DNA from: Rhodospirillales bacterium
GTDB lineage: Bacteria; Pseudomonadota; Alphaproteobacteria; ATCC43930; CGMCC-115725
NCBI GenBank assembly: GCA_028288725.1
Contig: JAQGIC010000002.1
Coordinates: 1 to 64,000, forward strand
DNA length: 64,000 nt
Direction of reading: 5' to 3'
In this document: positions 55,774 to 63,995 of the stretch, piece by piece
Position numbering within the stretch: position 1 is the stretch's first letter
Layout: each line of letters opens with the position of its first letter
Program-made: the position numbers and the translations under genes
The notes under the pieces: model-generated
The model's database searches: none
What the model saw: the letters and a program-made list of their open reading frames with translations, nothing else
Told to the model about the DNA's origin: nothing

Positions 55774-56313
55774 CTATTTCGCGGCGCGCGCCAGCCGTTC
55801 GATCTCTTCGCGGACCAGCCGTTCGACCAGGCCGGGCAGATGCAGGTCGAGCCATTCCTGCAGCTGCGGCCGCAGCAGCTCCTTGACGATTTCTTCCAGC
55901 GTGATCGCGCCGTCGCCCAGATAGACCTCGCCGCCCCGGCGCTCGCGCGCCCGGTTGTGCATGGCCGCAAAGGCCGCGGTCGAGGCTGCCGCGGTCGCTT
56001 TGGAGACCAGCCCCTCTTCCGGCATCTCGAAACGGCGCGGCGGGAACGGATCTTCCGCCGGCGCGTAATCCTCCTCTTCCTCGGCCACCTCGGTCAGCTC
56101 GAGCACGTCCTCCTCAAGCTCCATCGGCTCGGGCTCGGGCTCGGCCATCCGCATGGGCGGCGGAGGGGGTGGTGGCGGCGGAGGTGGTGGGGGCGGAGGC
56201 GCCGGTGCCTCCTCCTCGGGCTTACCCGTATCATTATCCTCGGCGATGATCCGGCGGATCGATGCGAGGATTTCCTCCATCGAGGGTTCTTGTTGACCTT
56301 TAGCGTCGGACAT
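55774..56313 (-). CDS. popZ: Polar organising protein PopZ (DUF2497)
   Basis: A 179-residue protein with the three-part PopZ layout. An N-terminal helix (EPSMEEILASIRRIIAEDND) recruits partners. A Pro/Glu-rich disordered linker includes 15 consecutive prolines. A C-terminal helical region (EEIVKELLRPQLQEWLDLHL) makes oligomers. PopZ forms a polar condensate that anchors the chromosome origin region and signalling proteins in alphaproteobacteria. It is followed upstream by tolC on the same strand, about 100 bases away. Confidence 0.9.
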   Translation of the reverse strand: MSDAKGQQEPSMEEILASIRRIIAEDNDTGKPEEEAPAPPPPPPPPPPPPPPPMRMAEPEPEPMELEEDVLELTEVAEEEEDYAPAEDPFPPRRFEMPEEGLVSKATAAASTAAFAAMHNRARERRGGEVYLGDGAITLEEIVKELLRPQLQEWLDLHLPGLVERLVREEIERLARAAK

Positions 56314-56416
56314 CAGCGCTCACACCTGTGAGGAAAACAGTGATCGACTGTAACGTTCGGCGCGGAAAACGCAAAGGAGAGCGTCGTCCGGCCGATCATT
56401 TCGCTTGGCGAAAGGC

Positions 56417-57847
56417 CTATTCGGCAGTGCCGAAGCCGATCCACTTGTCCCTAACCACCGCGAAATTCTTATCGGGGTCGTAAAGTTCAACCGGCAAGGC
56501 AAGACTCTTGGCAGTAAGCGCGCCGACCGCCGAAGACAACGACAACTCCGCGACGATCTCATCATGCTGCGTCGACACGAGATTGACCCGCGACTGCAGC
56601 AGTACCTGTTCGGCATTCAGAATGTCGAGCACGGTGCGTTGACCGACCGCCGCCTCCTGCTGGGTGCCGTCGAGCGAGATCTCGTTGGCGCGAATCGCCG
56701 CCTGCAGCGAGACGATGGTCGCCCGATCCGACACGATTTCCTCCCAGAAGGTCGCCGCCGACTGGGCGGCCGCGCGCCGGGAGTCGTCGACCAGGCTCTT
56801 GCGCTGGGCCACGGCCTGCTGGGCCTGACGCGTCTGGGAATAGATCGAACCGCCCTCATAGAGCGGCACGGTCACTTGAGCGACGATCTGGGCGTCGTCC
56901 GAGCGCGTGCTGAAGGACCCGCCGCCGGTCGTCCCGGATGACCTGGAATTGCTATGCTGCAGCGAGGCGGTCAGGCCGACCTGAGGCAGCAATTGACCAC
57001 GGATGACGTTGATATTGTCTTCGCTGGCCTGCTGGGCGAACTGGGCTGCGATGACATTGGGATTGCCTGTCGTCGCCAGATTGATCGCCGCATCGCGCGT
57101 CGTCGGCAAGGGCGGCAGTCCGGTCGGGGCGTTGAGCTTGCCCGGCGGCGTGCCGACGTCGCGCTCGAAGTTCGCCCGATCGACCTGCAGCGTGCCTTCG
57201 GCCGCCTGCCTGATCGCGATCGCCTGGGCATAAGAGGCTTCCGCCTGCGCCACGTCGGTGCGCGTCACTTCGCCGACCCGAAAGCGATCCTGCGTCTGCT
57301 CCAGCTGCTTCTTCAGCACCTGCTCGTTGTTGACGTCGAGATCGACCGTCGCCTGATCGCGCACCACATTCATATAGTCGATGGCGACGGTGAGCATGAT
57401 CGTCTGCTCCTCCGCGACCAGCCGGGCCCGCTCTGCCTGTACCAGGTTCAGGGCCTCGGCGGTCTGGGCGACCGTGCGGCCGCCGCGATAGAGCGGCTGG
57501 TTGATCGACACGCCGTAGGTCTGCGGCAGGCTGTTTGAGCTGCCGGAGATCTCGTTCGCCGATTGACGCGTCGTGCTGTCGATATGGTTGTAGCCCTGCG
57601 AGGCCGACAGCGACACGGTCGGCCGCCAGTTGGCCAGCGCCTGAGGCACGTCTTCGTCCGTTGCCCGCAGGTTGGCCCGCTCCGCCTGAAGTTGCGGATT
57701 GCTGAGGTACGCCTGAACCAACGCCTCCTGCAGCGTCTGCGCCGACGCCGCAGCGGGCAGGAAGCCGACGGCGAGAGCGAGCGTCAGCCCGGAAACAGCG
57801 CCCAAATGACGGACGAGGAGCGTGGTGCTCTTCGACGGGGTGCGCAT
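56417..57847 (-). CDS. tolC: TolC-family outer-membrane efflux protein
   Basis: A 476-residue outer-membrane channel with a signal peptide ending PAAASAQ and two repeats of the long coiled-coil hairpin (LQEALVQAYLSNPQLQAERA; later INLATTGNPNVIAAQFAQQA). It serves as exit duct for type I secretion or RND efflux; no pump gene is adjacent. The ATG at 57847 overlaps the rhodanese stop by one base (TGATG). Confidence 0.93.
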   Translation of the reverse strand: MRTPSKSTTLLVRHLGAVSGLTLALAVGFLPAAASAQTLQEALVQAYLSNPQLQAERANLRATDEDVPQALANWRPTVSLSASQGYNHIDSTTRQSANEISGSSNSLPQTYGVSINQPLYRGGRTVAQTAEALNLVQAERARLVAEEQTIMLTVAIDYMNVVRDQATVDLDVNNEQVLKKQLEQTQDRFRVGEVTRTDVAQAEASYAQAIAIRQAAEGTLQVDRANFERDVGTPPGKLNAPTGLPPLPTTRDAAINLATTGNPNVIAAQFAQQASEDNINVIRGQLLPQVGLTASLQHSNSRSSGTTGGGSFSTRSDDAQIVAQVTVPLYEGGSIYSQTRQAQQAVAQRKSLVDDSRRAAAQSAATFWEEIVSDRATIVSLQAAIRANEISLDGTQQEAAVGQRTVLDILNAEQVLLQSRVNLVSTQHDEIVAELSLSSAVGALTAKSLALPVELYDPDKNFAVVRDKWIGFGTAE

Positions 57848-58176
57848 CAATAAACTCCCATGGTCGGTTCGATCAGGCGCGCCCAAGCATCGATCCCACC
57901 TTCGAGATTGATCGCGTTCGCCACGCCGTTCTGACGCAGCCAAGACATCGCCTTATAGCTTCGCATGCCGTGGTGGCAGACCACGACGACAGGATGATCG
58001 GTCGGAACCTCGCCCACGCGGGTCGGCAGGGTCGCGAGCGGAATCGCCAGCGCGTCCGGAAAGCGGGCGATATCCAGCTCCCACGGCTCGCGCACATCGA
58101 GAATCGTGATCGTTTCGCCCGCAGCGCGGCGACGATCGAGCTCCGCGGCGGTGACGGAGATCGGATGATCGGTCAT
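57847..58176 (-). CDS. Single-domain rhodanese-like protein
   Basis: A 109-residue sulfurtransferase-type domain with ILDVREPWELDIARF and the active-site loop VVVVCHHGMRS (Cys67). These proteins carry persulfide sulfur on the Cys. It is coupled to tolC by a one-base overlap and lies 7 bases after the Pcm-like gene. The start at 58176 places MTDHPISVTAAEL at the domain start. Confidence 0.9.
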   Translation of the reverse strand: MTDHPISVTAAELDRRRAAGETITILDVREPWELDIARFPDALAIPLATLPTRVGEVPTDHPVVVVCHHGMRSYKAMSWLRQNGVANAINLEGGIDAWARLIEPTMGVY

Positions 58177-58183
58177 AGCCGGG

Positions 58184-58843
58184 TCAGAATACGAAGGCGG
58201 GCGCCGGCTCGAAGCCGGGCAGCTCGGCGATCGCGGCATCGAACAGAACGCGGTGCGAGAAGCCGCCCGGCACGCGCTCGATCAGCACGGCCTGTCCGAC
58301 CGCCCCCTCGCCCGACTTCACCACGCAGACCAGGCGACCGCCCTCGGTCAACTGCTCGGCCAGCGCATCGGGTTCGTGGGAGACGGCCCCGCTGAACAGA
58401 ATGACGTCGTACGGCGCCTGAGCCGGATAACCCTTGGTCGGGTCGCCCGTCACCACGGTGACGTTGCCGGCGTTGCAGGCGGCGAGCGCCGTGCGGGCGG
58501 TATCGGCTAGGCCCGCGTCCGCCTCGACCGCGACGATGCTGCCGGCGAGGCGCCCGAGGATCGCCGCGTCATAGCCGGTGCCCGCAGCGATGTTGAGCAC
58601 CTGATCGGTCGGCCGCACGATCGCGGCCTGGACCAGCCGCGCCAGCACCATCGGTTCCATCAGGAAGCGATGACGGGCGACCGGCAGGTCTTCGTCGATA
58701 TAGGCGGCGCCGCGCAGCGCTTCCGGCACGAACAATTCGCGCGGCACCTCCAAAAAGGCGTTCAGCACTGCCGGATCGGTGACCTTGTTCGGTCGAATCT
58801 GGCTATCGACCATATTCATGCGAACTTTGGCGTAGTCGGTCAT
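58184..58843 (-). CDS. Divergent protein-L-isoaspartate O-methyltransferase homologue
   Basis: A 219-residue SAM-dependent methyltransferase of the PCMT family, with MVDSQIRPNKVTDPAVLNAF and VPRELFVPEAL at the N-terminus. The SAM motif VLNIAAGTGYDAAIL differs from the canonical VLEIGTGSGYQTA found in the pcm product at 28148. It probably acts on another substrate. It heads the transcript with the rhodanese and tolC genes. About 240 bases upstream, before the tRNA, hold no gene that I can see. Confidence 0.85.
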   Translation of the reverse strand: MTDYAKVRMNMVDSQIRPNKVTDPAVLNAFLEVPRELFVPEALRGAAYIDEDLPVARHRFLMEPMVLARLVQAAIVRPTDQVLNIAAGTGYDAAILGRLAGSIVAVEADAGLADTARTALAACNAGNVTVVTGDPTKGYPAQAPYDVILFSGAVSHEPDALAEQLTEGGRLVCVVKSGEGAVGQAVLIERVPGGFSHRVLFDAAIAELPGFEPAPAFVF

Positions 58844-59087
58844 GTCAGGAATCTGCGCTTGGGCGCCAGAACGGCGGCTTGGTGGTCATCGATGAGAAAC
58901 GTGAGGCCGCCACCCGTCGCGGGGGCACTGCAGCATCGTCCTTGACGCAAGGTATAAGGCCGGAACGCGTGGAAAACAATGCGATCGCCGCGAGATAAGC
59001 AGATGCGGCGCCGGACGCAGAGACATACCGCGCCGGACCCGCTTGACCCGATCGGGGTTTGGCGCCTATATCGTCGCCTCTCGCGGT

Positions 59088-59161
59088 GGCCGGATGGCAG
59101 AGTGGCTATGCAGAGGACTGCAAATCCTCGTATCCGAGTTCGATTCTCGGTCCGGCCTCCA
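59088..59161 (+). tRNA. tRNA-Cys (anticodon GCA)
   Basis: Acceptor arms GGCCGGA (59088-59094) and TCCGGCC (59151-59157) pair perfectly. The anticodon stem GAGGA/TCCTC encloses CTGCAAA with anticodon GCA at 59120-59122. The T arm is CCGAG-TTCGATT-CTCGG. The discriminator is T and the CCA end is encoded at 59159-59161. Island-type genes follow directly, and tRNA 3' ends are common integration sites. Confidence 0.97.
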
Positions 59162-59360
59162 CTGTTTCTGCGGGTTTCCGCCATTTTCTGAGCGGAACAG
59201 GCGGAAAACGCGGTCATAGCCGGAGAACTGATCCGGCACGAGAGTCGGCACAGTGCCGTTCTTGGCATGTTCCGGTTTTTGGGTGTCTGACCGCCCTTCC
59301 CCATAGCCCGACCATTGAAAAACTGGCAGCCCGTCGCAGGGTCGTCCGTCGGCTGAGGCT

Positions 59361-59573
59361 ATGAAACCGATCATCCGGGCGACTGGGCGTGTCCTGATCG
59401 TTTGGCCCATGGTCGGAGCGTCTTGGCTTGCCTGGGGAACTGGCCATGCCTTGGCTTCCCTCGGCGCCGCGGCCACGATGACAGCCGACTGGCTGCTTCG
59501 CTATCCGAGATGGCTGCGACGGCTTCTGATCGAGGTCCGTGACGAGATGGCGAGGCGGGAGCGTCGTCAGTGA
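59361..59573 (+). CDS. Small membrane protein, unknown
   Basis: A 70-residue protein with one or two hydrophobic segments (VLIVWPMVGASWLAWGTGHA and LASLGAAATMTADWLL) and a basic, Arg-rich C-terminus, suggesting a membrane anchor with a positive cytoplasmic tail. The ribosome site is weak (GAGG close to the ATG). Its stop overlaps the GTG start of the next gene as GTGA. No family recognised. Confidence 0.6.
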   Translation: MKPIIRATGRVLIVWPMVGASWLAWGTGHALASLGAAATMTADWLLRYPRWLRRLLIEVRDEMARRERRQ

Positions 59574-60130
59574 GCGCCATTCCACTTACGACCGCCGGAG
59601 GTTACCCCGTCCCCTGGACCGTCTCCTGGTCGGGCGAGGAGCGGTTCTTCATTGCACCGTGCCGATTCGCCGATGGCATGATCGCGCTGTGCCAGGACGA
59701 GAACCCAGGCGTCGGCCGGCCCATGTTCGCCAAGCCGCATTCGGTCCGCCAACGGCATGCGATGGCGCGCCAGCTGTGCGACCTCTGCGGCAAGGCACTT
59801 CAGGGCCACACCAAGGTGTCGCTGAGCCAGGAATCGCCGCGGGATGTGCCGACGCTCGGATTCGTGCCGCTTGCGGTCGAGCCGATGATGCACAGAGCCT
59901 GCGCCGTCACCGCGCTGAACTGCTGCCCTAACCTTCGACAGCAGCAGTTGGACGGCATTCTCCGGATCCGCCAGGTCCAGGCCTGTTCGCTGGTGGCGCA
60001 GCTCCTGAACGCGGACGCGACCCTCAAGTTCGCGGGCGTCGCGGCGGCCGGCGCCGTCGGTCACATGAAGCTGGCGATCACCCGATATATCGACAGGGGC
60101 GCGGCATGGCTCGGCCAGGTGCCGCCATGA
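59570..60130 (+). CDS. Phage/island-type protein with Cys pairs, unknown
   Basis: A 186-residue protein. Its middle has CDLCGKAL followed by later Cys residues (HRACAVTALNCC), a possible zinc-binding site. The N-terminus has VPWTVSWSGEERFFIAPCRF. The GTG start overlaps the upstream stop, and its own stop overlaps the next start as ATGA. No function can be assigned. Confidence 0.65.
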   Translation: MSAIPLTTAGGYPVPWTVSWSGEERFFIAPCRFADGMIALCQDENPGVGRPMFAKPHSVRQRHAMARQLCDLCGKALQGHTKVSLSQESPRDVPTLGFVPLAVEPMMHRACAVTALNCCPNLRQQQLDGILRIRQVQACSLVAQLLNADATLKFAGVAAAGAVGHMKLAITRYIDRGAAWLGQVPP

Positions 60131-60723
60131 GCACCGCCCTGCCCGACCTGTTCGGCGCGCCGCCGGCAGCCCACGATCCAGGCGGCAAGCTGCTGCCGCT
60201 CGCCGCCGGCATCACCGGATCGGCCGTCTTCGGCGGACCGCTGGACTGCTATCGCTACCGGCTGGAACGCGTCTGGGACGTCGCGGGCGCGATCGCCCTA
60301 TTCATCATGATGAACCCGTCGAGCGCCAATCCGCTGCTGGACGATCGCACCGTCGCCGGGATCACGCGCAAGGTTCGCTTCCACTGGCCACGCCGCGGGC
60401 TGCCGACATTCGGCCGGCTTGTGGTGGCCAACACGTTCGCCTATCGCTGCGCCTACCAGGCGCGCCTTGCCGAGGTCGATGACCCGGTCGGCCCGGAGAA
60501 CGATCGTTGGATCGATGAGCTCGCCGCTCAGGCGGACATCATCGTCTTCGCGTGCGGAACGCCGAAGATCAAGGCGCTGCGGTCGCGCGGCCCGGCCGTG
60601 GCCGATCGGCTCGTGACGCGGGGGTTCAACCTCTACGCCCTGAAGGTGACCGGCGGCATGCCCTGGCATCCCCTCTACATCCCCGACAATACCGAGCCGA
60701 CCCTGTGGCGGCCCGCGGCATGA
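60127..60723 (+). CDS. DUF1643-family protein
   Basis: A 198-residue protein with the DUF1643 pattern: YRYRLERVWD, FIMMNPSSANPLLDDRTV, then RLVVANTFAYRC and VFACGTPKIKALRSR. The family is frequent in phages and mobile elements and its biochemical role is unsettled. I chose the ATG at 60127, which overlaps the previous stop as ATGA; an ATG at 60106 is possible. Confidence 0.85.
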   Translation: MSTALPDLFGAPPAAHDPGGKLLPLAAGITGSAVFGGPLDCYRYRLERVWDVAGAIALFIMMNPSSANPLLDDRTVAGITRKVRFHWPRRGLPTFGRLVVANTFAYRCAYQARLAEVDDPVGPENDRWIDELAAQADIIVFACGTPKIKALRSRGPAVADRLVTRGFNLYALKVTGGMPWHPLYIPDNTEPTLWRPAA

Positions 60724-60748
60724 ACCTTACCAATGAAGGATCAAGAAC

Positions 60749-61144
60749 ATGAGTGACGGACCTATTGGAGTAGCGATCGGCACGACCGTGTCGATCGTCT
60801 TCCTCAGCGTGGTGTGCGGCGGCCTCTATGGCTGTCCGCAATACAATGTCTATGAGCAGAAGATGAGCGGTGAGGCCGAGCTCGCGAAGGCCGAAAGCAC
60901 GCGGCGCACCAAGGTGCTGGAAGCCCAGGCGGTGGTCGACAGCGCCCAGAAGCTCGCCGATGCCGAGGTCATCCGCGCCGGCGGTGTGGCTCAGGCGAAC
61001 AAGATCATCGGCGATAGCCTGAAGGGAAACGAAAGCTACCTGCGGTATCTCTGGATCGACAAGCTCGATGCCAGCAAGGGCCAGGTTGTCTATGTGCCGA
61101 CCGAAGCCGGGCTGCCGATCCTCGAGGCAGGGAAGCGGCCGTGA
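60749..61144 (+). CDS. Short membrane-anchored SPFH/prohibitin-like protein
   Basis: A 131-residue protein with one N-terminal membrane helix (GTTVSIVFLSVVCGGLYG), then PQYNVYEQKMSGEAELAKAE and an Ala/Glu/Lys coiled coil. It ends with RYLWIDKLDASKGQVVYVPT, the pattern of the last third of SPFH/HflK-type proteins. The main SPFH domain is missing, as in some phage-encoded relatives. AAGGA lies 8 bases before the ATG. Its stop overlaps the next start as GTGA. Function unknown. Confidence 0.75.
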   Translation: MSDGPIGVAIGTTVSIVFLSVVCGGLYGCPQYNVYEQKMSGEAELAKAESTRRTKVLEAQAVVDSAQKLADAEVIRAGGVAQANKIIGDSLKGNESYLRYLWIDKLDASKGQVVYVPTEAGLPILEAGKRP

Positions 61145-61590
61145 GAGCGCTCACATTTCATCAGCCCTATGCCTCGATCGTCATGGCCAACGCTAAGCCC
61201 TATGAGTTCCGCCGCTGGTGCGCGCCGTCCTGGATGATCGGCGAGAGATTCGTCGTGCACGCCGGCATGCGGAAGATCCCGGCTCAAGAGCTGGTCGACC
61301 TGATGCATGGCGAGCTGGAGGGCTCTGTCATCGACGGGAAGCTCGGTGTGGCGCTCGACATCATCGAACGCGAATGGAAGACGCGAGGCGGTCTGCCACT
61401 GGGCGTCGGCCTTGGTACCGCTGTGCTCGGTCGCCCCCGCCGCGCGATCGAGATCATGCCGGCCGGTACCGACCCCGCCAGCGTCGATCCGGACTGCTGG
61501 GCATGGTCGGTCAGCGACATCGAGCCGTTTCCGGTGCCGATCCCCGCCAAGGGCGGTCGGCAGTTCTGGAACTGGGCGGCCCAATCATGA
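61141..61590 (+). CDS. ASCH/PUA-like domain protein
   Basis: A 149-residue protein starting RALTFHQPYASIVMANAKPYE, the typical ASCH-type opening, followed by RRWCAPSWMIGERFVVHAG and GVALDIIEREW. PUA-like ASCH domains bind RNA or modified bases and some are hydrolases for modified nucleosides. It overlaps both neighbours by 4 bases. Confidence 0.8.
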   Translation: MRALTFHQPYASIVMANAKPYEFRRWCAPSWMIGERFVVHAGMRKIPAQELVDLMHGELEGSVIDGKLGVALDIIEREWKTRGGLPLGVGLGTAVLGRPRRAIEIMPAGTDPASVDPDCWAWSVSDIEPFPVPIPAKGGRQFWNWAAQS

Positions 61591-61901
61591 CCGACCGTCC
61601 CATCATGCCCGGCGGCGGTGCCTACGGCCGCAGCGCGAAGCTGATGACGCGAAATCCGATATTGGCCCTTCCGTCCGCCCAGACCATCCGAGATCTGCCG
61701 CCTGATCAGCGCCGCCCGCTCGGCATCCTCCTGCGGGAACTCGCGGTACAAGCAGATGCCAAGTGCAAGGAATCTATTCATCGCAAGAAGCTGCCAATGG
61801 CACTCTATTGGGGAGCCTGCGCCGTCTACGCCAAGCATCTGGCCCGCGCCATCGATCCACGGCCCGGCGCTAAGCAGATCGACGCGCGAGACGCGGCATG
61901 A
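61587..61901 (+). CDS. Small island protein, unknown
   Basis: A 104-residue basic protein. It has a Gly-rich start (MTDRPIMPGGGAYGRSAKLM), DLPPDQRRPLGILLRELAVQ as a helix, and a Cys/Trp-containing middle. The ATG overlaps the ASCH gene stop (ATGA) and its stop overlaps the DUF4326 gene start. No family recognised. Confidence 0.68.
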   Translation: MTDRPIMPGGGAYGRSAKLMTRNPILALPSAQTIRDLPPDQRRPLGILLRELAVQADAKCKESIHRKKLPMALYWGACAVYAKHLARAIDPRPGAKQIDARDAA

Positions 61902-62257
61902 CCGCGCCCGTCGGGATCCAGCGGAAGCGCACCAAGGGCTGGCGCATGCCGGCGAACACGGTGTCGGTGACCAGGCCAGGGCCGCTCGGAAATCCCTTCC
62001 GGGTCGACGTCTTCGGGCTTGATCAATCGATTGCCATGCATCAGGTCTGGTTGGAGACCGAGACAGCCGCCGCACTCGGATACGAAGGAGCCGAGGCCGA
62101 GCGCCTGGATGCGATGCGGGCCGAAGTCATGAGATTGCTGCCCGGCCTGCGCGGCAAGAATCTCGCCTGCACTTGCCCCGAACCGGCACCCTACGAGCGC
62201 GATCGCTGCCACCGCGCTTTTCTCCTGAAACTGGCCAATGCGGCCGGTACCGACTAG
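61898..62257 (+). CDS. DUF4326-family protein
   Basis: A 119-residue protein with the DUF4326 signature: IQRKRTKGWRMPANTVSVTR, GPLGNPF, and a late CTCPEPAPYERDRCHRAFLL, where the Cys/His residues may bind metal. The family is small and common on phages and islands; its activity is not settled. It is the last gene of the overlapping chain, before a 54-base gap. Confidence 0.85.
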   Translation: MTAPVGIQRKRTKGWRMPANTVSVTRPGPLGNPFRVDVFGLDQSIAMHQVWLETETAAALGYEGAEAERLDAMRAEVMRLLPGLRGKNLACTCPEPAPYERDRCHRAFLLKLANAAGTD

Positions 62258-62311
62258 GAGCCTCCGCCGTGATGGCTTGACGACGTTCGGCCGGAAGCAC
62301 CATAGAGGCGC

Positions 62312-62518
62312 ATGTCCTCCCTGCCTCCGAAAACGCCGCCCATACCTCTCGGCGCTACTGGTCCCGACCCGCGCACCCGCCGATGCGAGATGCCGGGGTG
62401 CGGCGTGACCGCCTATTTCGGCCACCATGAGATCAAGGGCGAGCGGACGATCGAGCACTGGCGGTGCCAGAACCATAAATTCCCCGACTGGCCAACCTGG
62501 CCGCCCGGCCGGACCTAG
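62312..62518 (+). CDS. Small Cys-rich protein, unknown
   Basis: A 68-residue protein with RRCEMPGCGVTAYFGHHEIK and HWRCQNHKF: three Cys and several His that could hold one zinc ion. A GAGG ribosome site is near the ATG. Its TAG stop overlaps the TAG of the DNA ligase gene on the other strand (CTAG). Function unknown. Confidence 0.6.
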   Translation: MSSLPPKTPPIPLGATGPDPRTRRCEMPGCGVTAYFGHHEIKGERTIEHWRCQNHKFPDWPTWPPGRT

Positions 62519-63516
62519 ACCGCGACCGGTACCTCGCGCACGACCTCCTCCGCCCGCTTGTCCTCCCGCAGGCCGAGGAAGCTCGGGTGCCGCAGGATCC
62601 CGTCCTTGGTCCACTCGGTGAAGCGGATCTCGCCGACGTATTTTGGCACCACCCAATGCACGCCCTTGAGCGTGTGGCCCTTCGGCAGCGGTGCCGTCGG
62701 CGTCTGTTGCTCGATCGCGGCGAGCTTGCGGCGGAACACCGTCAGGAATTTCATCGAGAACCCCGTACCGACCCGGCCGGCATAGACCCAGGCATCATCC
62801 TGCCGGTAGCCCAGCAGCAGCGCTCCGAAGCCGCTGCGCGAGCCCTCCGGATCGGTGTAGCCGATGACGGCCAATTCCTGGCGGCCACCGCACTTCACCT
62901 TGAGCCATGAATCGGTGCGGCCGGCCCGGTACCGGGCGTCGCGTCGCTTCAGGATGATGCCTTCGAGCCCGTGTTCGCAGGCGGCGCGGTGGAACGCCGC
63001 GGGGGCGCCGTCCTGGACCTCGCTCGGCCGTACCCGGTCCGACAGGTGGCCGGCCAGCAATCCCTGCAGCAGCCGGCTCCGATCGTCCTGGCGGCAGGGC
63101 CGCAGATCCCAGCCATCGAGCGCCAGCAGATCGAACGCCATATAGACCAAGGTACCGGTGCGCTTCTCGCTCAGGGCTTCCTTGAGCAGCTCGAACGATG
63201 TGATCCCATCCGGCCGAAAAGCCACCAGCTCGCCGTCGAGGATGGCGCCGCGACCGGCGAGCCAGGCCAGGTCCTTCGTGAGCTCAGGCAGCTTCGCCGT
63301 CCAGGGGATGCCGTTGCGGCTGAAGATGGCCACCCGCCCTTCCCGACCGTCGACCAGCATGCGATAGCCGTCGAACTTGATTTCCCCGAACCATTCCTCG
63401 CCGGCCGGTACGGTCGAGGCGAGCGTTGCCAGCGCGGGCTTGATCGGTTCGACCGACGTCAGCGGGATAGCGCCGGGCGCCGGCGACCGGCTCTTGGGCG
63501 CGGCCCGGCCGCTCAC
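62515..63516 (-). CDS. Stand-alone ATP-dependent DNA ligase (LigD ligase-domain type)
   Basis: A 333-residue enzyme. The adenylation motif EIKFDGYRM has the nucleotidyl Lys47. Further ligase motifs are FSRNGIPW, LDGELVAF, GLEGIILKRRDARYRAGRTD and SWLKVKCGG. A C-terminal OB-fold ends with RFTEWTKDGILRHPSFLGLR, as in the LIG domain of LigD. The polymerase and phosphoesterase domains of full LigD are absent. A GTG start at 63516 overlaps the small upstream gene as GTGA. Confidence 0.9.
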   Translation of the reverse strand: MSGRAAPKSRSPAPGAIPLTSVEPIKPALATLASTVPAGEEWFGEIKFDGYRMLVDGREGRVAIFSRNGIPWTAKLPELTKDLAWLAGRGAILDGELVAFRPDGITSFELLKEALSEKRTGTLVYMAFDLLALDGWDLRPCRQDDRSRLLQGLLAGHLSDRVRPSEVQDGAPAAFHRAACEHGLEGIILKRRDARYRAGRTDSWLKVKCGGRQELAVIGYTDPEGSRSGFGALLLGYRQDDAWVYAGRVGTGFSMKFLTVFRRKLAAIEQQTPTAPLPKGHTLKGVHWVVPKYVGEIRFTEWTKDGILRHPSFLGLREDKRAEEVVREVPVAV

Positions 63517-63737
63517 TGCCGGATTAACGGCAGGTCGACGACGTTCGCATGGGATCCCTCGAACGCATCCTCTGGAAACTCGACCCGCCGCCCGATCCGG
63601 TAGAAATCGCCGGTCTCGTGAGGCTCTTCGATTCCATGCAGGCGCCACACCCCGCAGTCGAGCAGCGCCACCTCGGGATCGCTGTCCGATTGGAGTTGCA
63701 CCCAATAGTGGCCGTCATCGAATTCGCGCTCCGGCAT
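63513..63737 (-). CDS. Small acidic protein coupled to the ligase gene
   Basis: A 74-residue acidic protein (MPEREFDDGHYWVQLQSDSD, LLDCGVWRLHGIEEPHETGD) with a mainly beta-like pattern. GGGGAGGA lies close upstream of the ATG, a strong site. It overlaps the ligase start by 4 bases, so the two should be co-translated. No family recognised; a link to the ligase is inferred from coupling. Confidence 0.72.
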   Translation of the reverse strand: MPEREFDDGHYWVQLQSDSDPEVALLDCGVWRLHGIEEPHETGDFYRIGRRVEFPEDAFEGSHANVVDLPLIRQ

Positions 63738-63824
63738 GATTTCCTCCCCGCCTCAAAGACCGCCGACGCAGCCAGGATACCGGCGCGACGGCGCAGCCCT
63801 AAAACACGGGCTTGGAGAGTTGGT

Positions 63825-63995
63825 TCAGGTCCGAAGATCTTTCCGGGCCGCCGGGAAGGCCCGCTCATACGCCGGGACGATAAACCGCTTGGTGTGCTGC
63901 GCAGCAGCCGCGAGCGTCCAGTTGCCGGCCCGCTGCAGCGTCACTGTCACCGCCGCGTCGAAAGCTTCCTCGGGCCCATGGAACGCCATCGCCAT
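63825..63995 (-). CDS. Small protein at the right edge, start uncertain
   Basis: An open frame on the minus strand ends at 63825 and reads MAMAFHGPEEAFDAAVTVTL, then a helix with AAAAQHTKRFIVPAYERAF and a basic tail. If it starts at the ATG at 63995 it has 56 residues; it may extend beyond the window. The composition looks coding and it lies upstream of the ligase pair on the same strand. Confidence 0.45.
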   Translation of the reverse strand: MAMAFHGPEEAFDAAVTVTLQRAGNWTLAAAAQHTKRFIVPAYERAFPAARKDLRT

